From NCBI GenBank assembly GCA_903825305.1, contig CAIKAC010000023.1, positions 84,464 through 148,463 of the forward strand: 64,000 nucleotides of DNA. Reading direction: 5' to 3'. Position numbers and translations under genes: made by a program. Every line of letters starts with the position of its first letter. The first letter of the stretch is position 1. The notes beneath the pieces are model-generated. The model had not been told where the DNA came from, made no database searches, and was given only the letters and a program-made list of their open reading frames with translations. Of this stretch, positions 45,297 to 52,365 are shown piece by piece. This DNA is from an uncultured Actinomycetes bacterium (GTDB lineage: Bacteria; Actinomycetota; Acidimicrobiia; Acidimicrobiales; RAAP-2).

Positions 45297-46062
45297 CGAA
45301 CACTACCCGGGCGTAGCGGAGACCAAAGAGCCAGTTCTTGCCCTTCTTCGTCGTTCCTGACTGACGAGGCAACCACAGGGTGGGGCACTCAGTTACCCGC
45401 CAGCCGCGCTTCAAGCACGTAATCAAAAGTTCCGCAGTTTGATACTGCTCTTGTTGGAGTCGGCCCACCACGTCGGCCAACATCGAAACCCGCAGACCTC
45501 GGTAACCGTTCGACGTGTCCGTGAGCTTCGCTCCCGTCATTGCATTCATGATGGTCGAGAAAAAGACGACGCCAGCCTTGCGGGTCTTATCTGTCGTGGT
45601 GTCTTGACCCAAACGGCGAGAAGCCACGACAAAGTCAGCTTCATCGCTCACGATGGGGCCAAGCAGTGCCGGAATTTCCGCTGGATCATTTTGCCCGTCG
45701 GCATCAAGCGTCACACAATATTCAGCGCCAAATTCAACACAGAGGCGGTAGCCAACCTGCAGCGCAACGCCATGGCCAAGATTTACGGGAAAGGCGAAGG
45801 TAATGGCTCCTTTTTCAAGGGAAATCTCTTTCGTGCGGTCATTGCCTCCGTCGACGATGACGACGGTGGCCAGATCAAGCCCACAGGCTTGAGTTGGCAT
45901 CTTGTCCAGCACGTCGCCGATGTTTCCTTCTTCTTCATAGGCGCAAATCAGTGCTACAGCCTTGGGGAAGCGCAGGCCCGGGTAGCGAGCGTCAAATTCT
46001 TGGCGCGCTTCGTCAATAACGAGTTGACGCAAGTCGGCAAGGCGTTGTTGTTCCAAACTCAC
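45274..46062 (-). CDS. Family 2 glycosyltransferase (dolichol-phosphate-mannosyltransferase-like)
   Basis: This 262-residue GT2 enzyme has a GT-A fold. The nucleotide-sugar strand is AVALICAYEEEGNIGDVL near residue 35, VVIVDGGNDRT near 67 follows, and CVTLDADGQNDPAEI near 115 carries the metal-binding DxD. The acceptor region is SNGYRGLRVSML. There are no membrane helices, so it probably works at the membrane face on a polyprenyl-phosphate acceptor. The sugar and acceptor are unknown. The GTG start has no strong ribosome binding site. Its 3' end overlaps the cmk-plsC gene by 23 bases tail to tail. Confidence 0.83.
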   Translation of the reverse strand: MSLEQQRLADLRQLVIDEARQEFDARYPGLRFPKAVALICAYEEEGNIGDVLDKMPTQACGLDLATVVIVDGGNDRTKEISLEKGAITFAFPVNLGHGVALQVGYRLCVEFGAEYCVTLDADGQNDPAEIPALLGPIVSDEADFVVASRRLGQDTTTDKTRKAGVVFFSTIMNAMTGAKLTDTSNGYRGLRVSMLADVVGRLQQEQYQTAELLITCLKRGWRVTECPTLWLPRQSGTTKKGKNWLFGLRYARVVFATWWRER

Positions 46063-46146
46063 TGATACGTCCGATCTCTCGAAGAGGATTACCTGCGCGC
46101 AAATCCTTGCCGCTCTTGGGTGCCAAGGTTAGCCCGAAGCGGGTAT

Positions 46147-47178
46147 TCAGCCGTGAATTGTACGGTTACCAAGTGCCGCCAAGACACTCGCGGCTGAAAT
46201 GTCGGCGTCACCGGCCAAGAGGCCGGGTTCTTCGGGGCGCACTTTTTTCACCAAGTCGCGAAGTTCTGGTGGCGGAGGGAAATATTCACTTTCCTCGGTT
46301 TCTCTGGCCACCCGAACGCCGTTTCGAGGATTCAGTCTTGTAATAACGGCCTCCACGAGTTCCTCAGGAGCAGAGGCGCCAGCTGTGACACCGATAACAC
46401 CACTCAGGTCGTCAGGGATCTCGCTGGCATCGTTAATGCGCATGACTCGAGGACAACCAGATGTTTGGGCCACGTCCGCAAGGGCCACCGTATTTGAAGA
46501 ATTTGCGGAGCCGATAACGATAACGGCGTCTGCGTGGCTCGCAATGGCACGCAAGGCTGCTTGACGGTTCGTGGTTGCAAAGCACAGATCGCTTCGATTC
46601 GGCACCCAAAGATCAGGAAAGATGTGCTTCGCATAGTCCATGAGGTGGCTCCACTCATTGTGCGACAACGTGGTCTGGGTTAACAATGCCACAGGGGTCC
46701 CAGGCTCGATGGCCGCCTTGGCCGCATGGATGTCCGCTTCTGATTGAACCAGGTGAACCACATCGGGTGCCACCGCCATCGTGCCTACGGCCTCTTCGTG
46801 GCCTGCGTGCCCGATATAGAGCACTTGGTATCCCTTTTTCGCCCGCACCTTGAGCTCGTGGTGGACTTTGGTCACCAAAGGACACACCGCATCCACGACT
46901 ATTCGCCCATGCTCTCGTGCTGCTTCGACTACCTCGGGCGCAGAACCGTGAGCGCTGAGCATGAGGGGAGAGCCAGCTGGCACCTCGGCAACATCGTCAA
47001 CAAAGATCACGCCTTGTTCACGAAAACGCTCAACGACGTAGCGATTGTGCACGATCTCGTGGTAGCAATAGACGGGCGGCTCAAAGATCTCGACCATCCA
47101 GGCCAGTGCCTTGATGGCCTTTTCCACCCCAGCACAAAAACCTCGAGGTTCAGCAAGGAGCACTTCTTCTACGGCCAC
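46147..47178 (-). CDS. ispH: 4-Hydroxy-3-methylbut-2-enyl diphosphate reductase
   Basis: IspH (343 residues) makes IPP and DMAPP in the last step of the non-mevalonate isoprenoid pathway, using a [4Fe-4S] cluster. The three cluster cysteines are in RGFCAGVEKAI near residue 14, VDAVCPLVTKVH near 100 and DLCFATTNRQ near 200. The substrate histidines are in YCYHEIVHN and GHAGHEEAVGT, and SNSSN-like IGSANSSNT near 228 is present. The GTG 47178 start is six bases after a TAAGTT -10 match, the leaderless pattern. The C-terminal 45 residues extend beyond the E. coli enzyme. Confidence 0.96.
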   Translation of the reverse strand: MAVEEVLLAEPRGFCAGVEKAIKALAWMVEIFEPPVYCYHEIVHNRYVVERFREQGVIFVDDVAEVPAGSPLMLSAHGSAPEVVEAAREHGRIVVDAVCPLVTKVHHELKVRAKKGYQVLYIGHAGHEEAVGTMAVAPDVVHLVQSEADIHAAKAAIEPGTPVALLTQTTLSHNEWSHLMDYAKHIFPDLWVPNRSDLCFATTNRQAALRAIASHADAVIVIGSANSSNTVALADVAQTSGCPRVMRINDASEIPDDLSGVIGVTAGASAPEELVEAVITRLNPRNGVRVARETEESEYFPPPPELRDLVKKVRPEEPGLLAGDADISAASVLAALGNRTIHG

Positions 47179-47184
47179 CCATTC

Positions 47185-47190
47185 AACTTA
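47185..47190 (-). promoter_or_regulatory. Putative leaderless promoter (-10) of ispH
   Basis: TAAGTT on the minus strand ends six bases before GTG 47178. The DUF512 gene diverges from here, and its own -10 lies about 34 bases away. Confidence 0.45.
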
Positions 47191-47223
47191 GCGGTGTCAC
47201 GGGGCAATGATTGAGGCAACCGG

Positions 47224-47229
47224 TAGGAT
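47224..47229 (+). promoter_or_regulatory. Putative leaderless promoter (-10) of the DUF512 gene
   Basis: TAGGAT ends seven bases before GTG 47237. If this promoter is used, the upstream ATG at 47207 would not be in the transcript. Confidence 0.45.
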
Positions 47230-47236
47230 TAATGGC

Positions 47237-48610
47237 GTGGCTGAGCCGATCGTTTCTCACGTGCAGGCTGATTCGCCAGCAGATGTAGCCGGCATTCATG
47301 TTGGCGACGCGCTCGTCTCGATCAATGGCATTGTCCCGCTTGACGTCATTGAGTACCAGCAATTGATTGATGCCGATTACCTCGAGGTCGTGATTCGATC
47401 GACGTCTGCCTCGCTCGCGCGCAAGCTCAAAATCTCCAAGGGATTGGGTGAGCCACTCGGCATCAAGGTCGACTCAGCCGTCTTTGATCGAATTCGTACG
47501 TGTGACAACCACTGCGAATTCTGCTTTATCTACCAATTGCCCAAGGGTCTTCGTAAGAGTTTGTACCTCAAGGATGATGATTACCGATTGAGTTTCCTCT
47601 ACGGTAACTTCACAACGCTGACCAGATTCACTGAACTCGATGCTGAGCGAGTGATTGAAGAGCGCCTAAGTCCGCTCTATGTCTCTATTCACGCGACCGA
47701 TTCGAAGGTCCGAGCTTCTTTACTTCGCAACCCCCGAGGTGGCACCAGCTTGGAGTGGCTCGATATCTTGCTCGAGGCGGGAATCGATATTCACGGACAA
47801 GTTGTGGTGTGTCCCGGGGTGAATGATGGTGAAATTCTCGAGCAGACCCTGCTCGATTGCTTGGATCGTTTCAGTCGCTTAAAGAGCGTCGGTGTGGTGC
47901 CACTAGGAACCTCAGACCACTCCTCGGAGGCCAATATGAGGCCGCACACCACCGAAGAGGCTTCTGCGGTCATCGATCTCGTGACTCGCGTTGGCGATGC
48001 CAGCGTGCGCCTGTTTGGCGAACGACGAATTTGGGCATCTGATGAGTTCTACTTGGTCGCGCAAGAACCGTTACCGCCGTTGTCGTTCTATGAGAATCTC
48101 ACCCAAGTGGAGAATGGCATTGGAATGTGGAGGAGTTTTGAGGCCGAATTCCACGCAGGTCAGCCCTTGGGATTTGACCACGAAGGTGGCGGCTTCTTCC
48201 GCAGCGTCGACGGAGCTCCGCCCTGGGGATATCGAGCCGAGCGGACGACGGGGCTGAGCAATGGGGCACGGGGTCCCGCCACCATCCTCACGGGATCCTA
48301 TGCAGCACCGCTCATTCAGGGCTTGCTTGACGAGGTTGGCTGCACAGATTTGTCCGTAGCGGTGGTTCACAACCGTTTTTTTGGAGGAAACGTGGCCGTT
48401 GCTGGCTTGATGGTCGGCGAAGATATCGCTCGAACCATTAATGAACGGGACCCATCGGGAACCTATCTGCTTCCCGATGTTGCCCTGAGTGAGAACCGCT
48501 TCCTTGATGGCCTTACAGTTGAAGATCTTCCTGGAACCATCCAGGTCATAGCGACGGAGGGGTCATCTCTTCGATCGCTGGTGCATGAATTGACGGGAGT
48601 CAACAGTTGA
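47237..48610 (+). CDS. DUF512-family protein: PDZ plus radical-SAM-like domains
   Basis: This 457-residue protein begins with a PDZ-like domain (SHVQADSPADVAGIHVGDAL, residues 7-26, then SINGI). It continues into a region with CDNHCEFCFIYQLPKG, a canonical C-x3-C-x2-C radical-SAM cluster motif near residue 92. The DUF512 part, including SDEFYLVA and the C-terminal GNVAVAGLMVGEDIA, fills the rest. The family's reaction is unknown to me. It lies directly before der with coupled codons, an association I recall from other Gram-positive genomes. That suggests a ribosome- or RNA-related job, but only as inference. GTG 47237 is favoured over ATG 47207, which would add ten residues. Confidence 0.8.
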   Translation: MAEPIVSHVQADSPADVAGIHVGDALVSINGIVPLDVIEYQQLIDADYLEVVIRSTSASLARKLKISKGLGEPLGIKVDSAVFDRIRTCDNHCEFCFIYQLPKGLRKSLYLKDDDYRLSFLYGNFTTLTRFTELDAERVIEERLSPLYVSIHATDSKVRASLLRNPRGGTSLEWLDILLEAGIDIHGQVVVCPGVNDGEILEQTLLDCLDRFSRLKSVGVVPLGTSDHSSEANMRPHTTEEASAVIDLVTRVGDASVRLFGERRIWASDEFYLVAQEPLPPLSFYENLTQVENGIGMWRSFEAEFHAGQPLGFDHEGGGFFRSVDGAPPWGYRAERTTGLSNGARGPATILTGSYAAPLIQGLLDEVGCTDLSVAVVHNRFFGGNVAVAGLMVGEDIARTINERDPSGTYLLPDVALSENRFLDGLTVEDLPGTIQVIATEGSSLRSLVHELTGVNS

Positions 48611-49899
48611 GTCGCCTACCTGAAGTTGTAATCGTTGGTCGCCCCAACGTTGGCAAGTCCTCCTTGCTGAACCGTATCGCCGGAAAACGAATTGCCGTCG
48701 TGGAGGAGTACCCCGGCGTAACTCGTGACCGAAAGTCGGTTGAAGCTGACTGGGCGGGATCTCGATTCACCCTGGTGGACACCGGCGGATGGCTCGCCAG
48801 TGGATCGGAACTGGACGACAAGGTTTCAAACCAGAGCGAAAAGGCACTCGAAACCGCTGATCTGGTGCTCTTGATCTTTGATGTCTCTGTTGGCATCACC
48901 CAAGAAGACATCGAGTTCGCACGAATCGTGAAGCGTTCGGGAAAGCCCACGATCGTGGTGGCGAACAAAGTTGACGATGCGTCGCGCGAAGTCGCAATTT
49001 GGGACGCCATGCAATTTGGCCTTGGCGACCCAATTGCAGTGAGTGCGCAACATGGCCGAGGAGCCGGTGATCTTCTTGACGCCGTTGTGGCCCAGCTGCC
49101 CTTCGTGGAATCCGAAGAGGACAATGACGACGATGATGGCATTTTGGGTGTAGCCATCGTGGGGCGTCCCAACGTCGGCAAATCAACACTCTTCAACCGC
49201 ATGATTGGCGAAGACCGCTCGGTAATCCACGACATGCCTGGTACTACTCGAGATGCTATCGATACCGTTGTTGAAACGGAAGAGGGCCCGATTCGCTTCA
49301 TCGACACGGCTGGAATGCGTCGGCGCGCCAAGACGGAGCGTGGGGCTGAGCAATATTCCGTCATTCGAGCACTTGATGCCCTGGATCGCGCCGACATTGC
49401 GCTTTTGGTCGTTGATGCCACCATCGGGGCATCGCACCAAGACCAGCGCTTGGCTGAGCGCATTACCGCCGCGGGATGCCCTGCAGTTGTGGTGTTGAAC
49501 AAGTGGGACCTTGTCGCCACCGAGGACCGAGAAGATGTCATGGCATCGGTGGGAGAGCGGTTGGCGTTCTTGGGTACTGCACCAGTCTTAAAAGTTGCCG
49601 CCATTTCTGGACGAGGAGTGCACAAGATCCTGCCAGCGATTTTTGACGCTACCGACGCGTATCAATCGCGGGTGTCCACAGGTGCACTCAATCGAGCAAT
49701 CCGTGATCTGCAAAATCTTCACCCAGCACCCGGCGTTCGAATTCGCTACGCCGTTCAAGGTGCAGTGGAACCACCCACGTTTACCCTGTTCACGAGTGGC
49801 ACGCTTCCCGCAACGTATTTGCGATACGTCGAGCGCTCTCTTCGCGAACGCTTCGATTTTGGTTCGACTCCGATGAAGTTGAGGGTGCGTGTCGGCTGA
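48607..49899 (+). CDS. der: Ribosome biogenesis GTPase Der (EngA)
   Basis: Der (430 residues) is an essential double GTPase for 50S assembly. The first G domain has VGRPNVGKSSLLNRI near residue 10, G3 DTGG and G4 NKVD. The second has VGRPNVGKSTLFNRM near 187, G3 DTAGM and G4 NKWD. An acidic linker (about 165-180) separates them. The C-terminal KH-like domain (about 350-430) has NRAIRDLQ and the RNA-facing LRYVERSLRERF. The start is TTG 48607, overlapping the DUF512 stop (TTGA); translation probably depends on coupling. The order DUF512-der-zinc ribbon is one transcription unit. Confidence 0.96.
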   Translation: MSRLPEVVIVGRPNVGKSSLLNRIAGKRIAVVEEYPGVTRDRKSVEADWAGSRFTLVDTGGWLASGSELDDKVSNQSEKALETADLVLLIFDVSVGITQEDIEFARIVKRSGKPTIVVANKVDDASREVAIWDAMQFGLGDPIAVSAQHGRGAGDLLDAVVAQLPFVESEEDNDDDDGILGVAIVGRPNVGKSTLFNRMIGEDRSVIHDMPGTTRDAIDTVVETEEGPIRFIDTAGMRRRAKTERGAEQYSVIRALDALDRADIALLVVDATIGASHQDQRLAERITAAGCPAVVVLNKWDLVATEDREDVMASVGERLAFLGTAPVLKVAAISGRGVHKILPAIFDATDAYQSRVSTGALNRAIRDLQNLHPAPGVRIRYAVQGAVEPPTFTLFTSGTLPATYLRYVERSLRERFDFGSTPMKLRVRVG

Positions 49900-50101
49900 G
49901 TCGCCAACATTGTGGTGTGATACCTGCGATCGCTCCATTGACGCCACCGCGTTAGAAGACGGCAACTGCCCGGTGTGTGGCAATCGGGTGACGACGGGCA
50001 AACGGCAACCACTGCCGTGGAAATTTCGCCTCATGATTGGGGCGACAGTCGTGTACCTGGCTTGGCGGCTCTATCAGCTCATTATGTGGTTGAGTCACTA
50101 A
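49889..50101 (+). CDS. Small membrane protein with zinc ribbon
   Basis: I do not recognise a named family. The 70-residue protein has an N-terminal zinc ribbon with CDTC and CPVC pairs (residues 10-13 and 27-30). A short basic segment (GKRQPLPWKFR) leads into one membrane helix of about 18 residues (MIGATVVYLAWRLYQLIM). By the positive-inside rule the ribbon would face the cytoplasm. GTG 49889 overlaps the end of der by eleven bases, so it is coupled to der. A link to ribosome assembly or to a membrane-bound partner is possible but unproven. Confidence 0.72.
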   Translation: MSAESPTLWCDTCDRSIDATALEDGNCPVCGNRVTTGKRQPLPWKFRLMIGATVVYLAWRLYQLIMWLSH

Positions 50102-50104
50102 GGC

Positions 50105-50110
50105 CTAGGC
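50105..50110 (+). promoter_or_regulatory. Putative leaderless promoter (-10) of the carbonic anhydrase-like gene
   Basis: TAGGCT ends eight bases before ATG 50119, just after the zinc-ribbon gene. No ribosome binding site is present. Confidence 0.45.
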
Positions 50111-50118
50111 TCAGTGTC

Positions 50119-50637
50119 ATGGCCATTTATGCTCTCGGTGACTTGATTCCTACTATCCACCCCGACGCCTTTGTTCATCCCGATGCCGTGGTGATCGGAG
50201 ACGTGACCATTGGTGCGTTTTCGACCATTTGGCCCGGCGCGGTGCTTCGCGGTGACCATGGGCCCATCACTATCGGCGAGCGCACGTCGATCCAGGATGG
50301 CACCGTCGTGCATACCGTTCCCCACAGCCCGACCAAAGTGGGGTCAGGTTGCATTGTTGGCCACATCGCCCACCTCGAAGGTTGCATCATCAGCGATAAT
50401 GCACTGGTGGGATCAGGATCGGTGGTCTTGCACTACGCGACTGTAGGGGAGTGGTCGATTGTGGGCGCCAACGCTGTGGTGACCAACAACACGGTGGTTC
50501 CAGACAACGCTCTTGCGCTTGGCGTGCCCGTGAAAATCAAAGAGGGTATGGACAACCGAGCCCACATTGAAGATGGTGCCGCTTGGTATGTCGAAAACGG
50601 TAAGCGGTACCGCGAGACGCTCAAACGTCTCGAGTAA
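50119..50637 (+). CDS. Gamma carbonic anhydrase-like protein (left-handed beta-helix)
   Basis: This 172-residue protein is a left-handed beta-helix of hexapeptide repeats (VIGDVTIGAF, ALVGSGSVVL and others) closed by a C-terminal helix. Three metal-type histidines are present: one in DGTVVHTVP and two in VGHIAHLEG, the zinc-site arrangement of gamma carbonic anhydrases of the YrdA/Cam class. Many members of this branch show little or no hydratase activity, so the function is tentative. ATG 50119 starts just before the first strand; the longer frame upstream overlaps the zinc-ribbon gene. It ends four bases from the opposing tRNA-Pro gene. Confidence 0.87.
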   Translation: MAIYALGDLIPTIHPDAFVHPDAVVIGDVTIGAFSTIWPGAVLRGDHGPITIGERTSIQDGTVVHTVPHSPTKVGSGCIVGHIAHLEGCIISDNALVGSGSVVLHYATVGEWSIVGANAVVTNNTVVPDNALALGVPVKIKEGMDNRAHIEDGAAWYVENGKRYRETLKRLE

Positions 50638-50641
50638 GAAA

Positions 50642-50719
50642 TGGTCGGGCTGCCGGGATTTGAACCCGGGACCTCTTGACCCCCAGTCAAGCGCGCTAAC
50701 CAAGCTGCGCCACAGCCCG
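50642..50719 (-). tRNA. tRNA-Pro (anticodon GGG)
   Basis: The minus strand gives acceptor CGGGCTG paired with CAGCCCG and D-arm GGCGCAGCTTGGTTAGCGC. The anticodon stem CTTGA/TCAAG holds loop CTGGGGG with anticodon GGG, and the T-arm is CCCGGGTTCAAATCCCGG. The encoded CCA is at 50644-50642. Confidence 0.97.
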
Positions 50720-50729
50720 TGAAGATGTC

Positions 50730-50735
50730 AGTCTA
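50730..50735 (-). promoter_or_regulatory. Putative -10 box for tRNA-Pro(GGG)
   Basis: TAGACT on the minus strand ends ten bases before the tRNA 5' end. It lies downstream of the thi-operon hairpin, so the tRNA could be transcribed independently. Confidence 0.4.
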
Positions 50736-50746
50736 GGCGTCTTTTG

Positions 50747-50777
50747 GCGCCCAATGAGCCAAGGCTCACGATTGGCG
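50747..50777 (-). terminator. Imperfect hairpin at the end of the thiO-thiS operon
   Basis: The segment contains the perfect inverted repeat TGAGCC-AA-GGCTCA (50755-50768). It is extended by pairing CAAT with ATTG and GCGCC with GGCGC around three unpaired bases. It overlaps the stop codon of the 53-residue gene on the minus strand and is followed by no clear T-run. It may end or protect the thi transcript. Confidence 0.4.
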
Positions 50778-50927
50778 CTTCTGAGACCCGTGCGTTTGAT
50801 CTGGATGCGTAAGCCATGCTCGTGCCTCACACAGATCCACGATGGTCTCGCCGGTTGCTCGCTTTTCAATAGCATCGAGGATTCGCTCGTCCAATGCCTC
50901 AATGAGGCGCTCGATTGATGTGGTCAT
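50766..50927 (-). CDS. Small protein of unknown function downstream of thiS
   Basis: This 53-residue frame begins MTTSIERLIEALDERILDAI and ends with a basic tail (GSQKRQS). Its AAAAGGAG ribosome binding site overlaps the thiS stop codon and is seven bases from ATG 50927, so translation is likely coupled to thiS. The first 35 residues look like one or two amphipathic helices, with the single cysteine in DLCEARAW. I find no family that I know. It stands where thiG follows thiS in many actinobacteria, but it is far too short to be ThiG. Coding is inferred from the strong start signal and the tight spacing. Confidence 0.62.
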   Translation of the reverse strand: MTTSIERLIEALDERILDAIEKRATGETIVDLCEARAWLTHPDQTHGSQKRQS

Positions 50928-50939
50928 CCATGTCTCCTT

Positions 50940-51149
50940 TTAGCCGCCGGCTGCTGCCGAAACTATTTCAATAATCGTTCCTTCTCGCACGAGCGTCTCA
51001 TGCCAGAGAGATTTGGGCACAATGCTTCGGTCAATGGCAACGGCGATGCCCTTTCTGGTAGGTGAATGGGCGTCGATGAGTTCCTCGAGCGTGATGCCGT
51101 CTTTGAGCAATTCACGCTCACCATTAACGATCACGTGCAAGCCACTCAT
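50940..51149 (-). CDS. thiS: Sulfur carrier protein ThiS
   Basis: ThiS (69 residues) is a ubiquitin-like carrier that delivers sulfur as a C-terminal thiocarboxylate for the thiazole half of thiamin. The beta-grasp pattern starts LHVIVNGERELL, the middle has the ALDRS-type strand VAIDRSIVP, and the C-terminus is the required Gly-Gly (VSAAAGG). Its ATG overlaps the thiO stop (ATGA), so the pair is coupled. thiG, thiF and thiE are not in this operon and must be elsewhere if thiamin is made. No TPP riboswitch is visible upstream of thiO. Confidence 0.93.
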   Translation of the reverse strand: MSGLHVIVNGERELLKDGITLEELIDAHSPTRKGIAVAIDRSIVPKSLWHETLVREGTIIEIVSAAAGG

Positions 51150-52252
51150 TGGCGTACCTCAAAGAGTTCAGCCTGTGGGTGTGAACCGGTGGCAAGTAGT
51201 CCACCGAGCACTGAGGCAGTGAGAGGGGCTAACAGGATTCCATTTCGATAGTGCCCACCAACGACCACCACTGCGTCACCGTCAAAAGCAATGAACGGCG
51301 AGCCTGCATCGCGCGCCGGGCGGAGGCCGGCGCTCGCCTCCGTGAACGCGAGTTCATCTATCCCGGGATAAACGTTTCGGGCATCGGAGAGCAACTCAAA
51401 GATTGCACCGGAACGAACGGTGGCTCCGTCTGGAGTCTCCAAACTCGTAGCTCCAATCACGAGCTCTCCATTGGGCCGAGGCACCACATAGACACTACGA
51501 CCACTGACGACGGCGCGAAGGACGCGAGTGAGGCGCCGCTCGGGATCATGGAGCCGGATAATTTCGCCTTTTACTGCTCGAACGGACGGAATACGATCAC
51601 GATCTATCCCGGCGATTGCATTGACATGGGCACCGGCCGCTATGACCACTTGGTCACAAGAGCGGATCACACCTTCGCTGTCGACGAGCTGAACGCGCGA
51701 TCCATCGCGAACGATACCTTGAACCGACTTCGAGACAAACTCGACACCACGACGCTCGAGGATGGCGAGCAAGGCTTCTGCCACAGCTCGTCCATCCACT
51801 TGGTGATCAGAATCAACCAGGTATGCCCTCGTAATGCGAGGTGACAATGACGGCTCGAGTTCATGAAGTTGATCTCGCTGAAGCTCACGGGCCTCCAAGC
51901 CCAGTGATGCGTGGAGGCGGGCGAGCCGATCAATTTCGGTTCGATCACTGTGGTTGACTCCCAAGAGCAGGGTTCCTGATTGGGCGAAGGAGACAGACCG
52001 TCCGGACTCCAATTCAATAGCAGCGGCAAATGCTGGCCAAGCTCTGGCTGCAGCAAGGAGCTGTGGCGCGTGATCGGTTTCTCCAAAATGAGTCTCTGAG
52101 ACCGCTGCCAGCATGCCCGCGGCGGCCCTCGTAGCGCCCATCGCAGGAGAAGGGTCCATCACGGTGACGTCAACTTTCAACCCGGACAGTTCATAGGCAC
52201 AAGCCAAGCCAATGATTCCAGCGCCAACGATGACCACGCGCTGTTTCACCAT
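51146..52252 (-). CDS. thiO: Glycine oxidase ThiO
   Basis: ThiO (368 residues) is an FAD enzyme of the DAAO family that oxidises glycine to iminoglycine for thiazole synthesis. The N-terminal FAD loop VVIVGAGIIGLACAYEL is at residues 6-22, and the FAD/substrate motif ATRAAAGMLAAVSE is near 45. VVGGHYRNGILLAPLTA near the C-terminus is the family's flavin-tail motif. I use ATG 52252, which starts right before the fold; an upstream TTG at 52279 is less likely. It leads the thiO-thiS-small gene unit and diverges from gltB, with overlapping -10 boxes. Confidence 0.92.
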   Translation of the reverse strand: MVKQRVVIVGAGIIGLACAYELSGLKVDVTVMDPSPAMGATRAAAGMLAAVSETHFGETDHAPQLLAAARAWPAFAAAIELESGRSVSFAQSGTLLLGVNHSDRTEIDRLARLHASLGLEARELQRDQLHELEPSLSPRITRAYLVDSDHQVDGRAVAEALLAILERRGVEFVSKSVQGIVRDGSRVQLVDSEGVIRSCDQVVIAAGAHVNAIAGIDRDRIPSVRAVKGEIIRLHDPERRLTRVLRAVVSGRSVYVVPRPNGELVIGATSLETPDGATVRSGAIFELLSDARNVYPGIDELAFTEASAGLRPARDAGSPFIAFDGDAVVVVGGHYRNGILLAPLTASVLGGLLATGSHPQAELFEVRQ

Positions 52253-52298
52253 GATGTCTCGGGCCTCAGAGGCGTACAAGATGCGAATCTCACACTGC

Positions 52299-52305
52299 TA
52301 ACCTA
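52299..52305. promoter_or_regulatory. Overlapping divergent -10 boxes for gltB and thiO
   Basis: TAACCTA contains TAACCT on the plus strand (towards gltB) and TAGGTT on the minus strand (towards thiO). Both match TANNNT and would share one melted region. Neither side has a good -35 box. Confidence 0.35.
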
Positions 52306-52365
52306 TTGCGACTACATCGGGCCAGCGTCGTCCCGTACTTTCGAGACGACGAGGAGACCACCGAT

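Noticed and set aside
48600-49625. 341-codon open frame on the minus strand
   Set aside because: It is antisense to der, Ser/Arg-rich, without motifs; a shadow of the GTPase gene.
52253-52365. TPP riboswitch upstream of thiO
   Set aside because: The conserved TPP-aptamer segments are not present on the minus strand of this 113-base spacer, which is also rather short for a full element.
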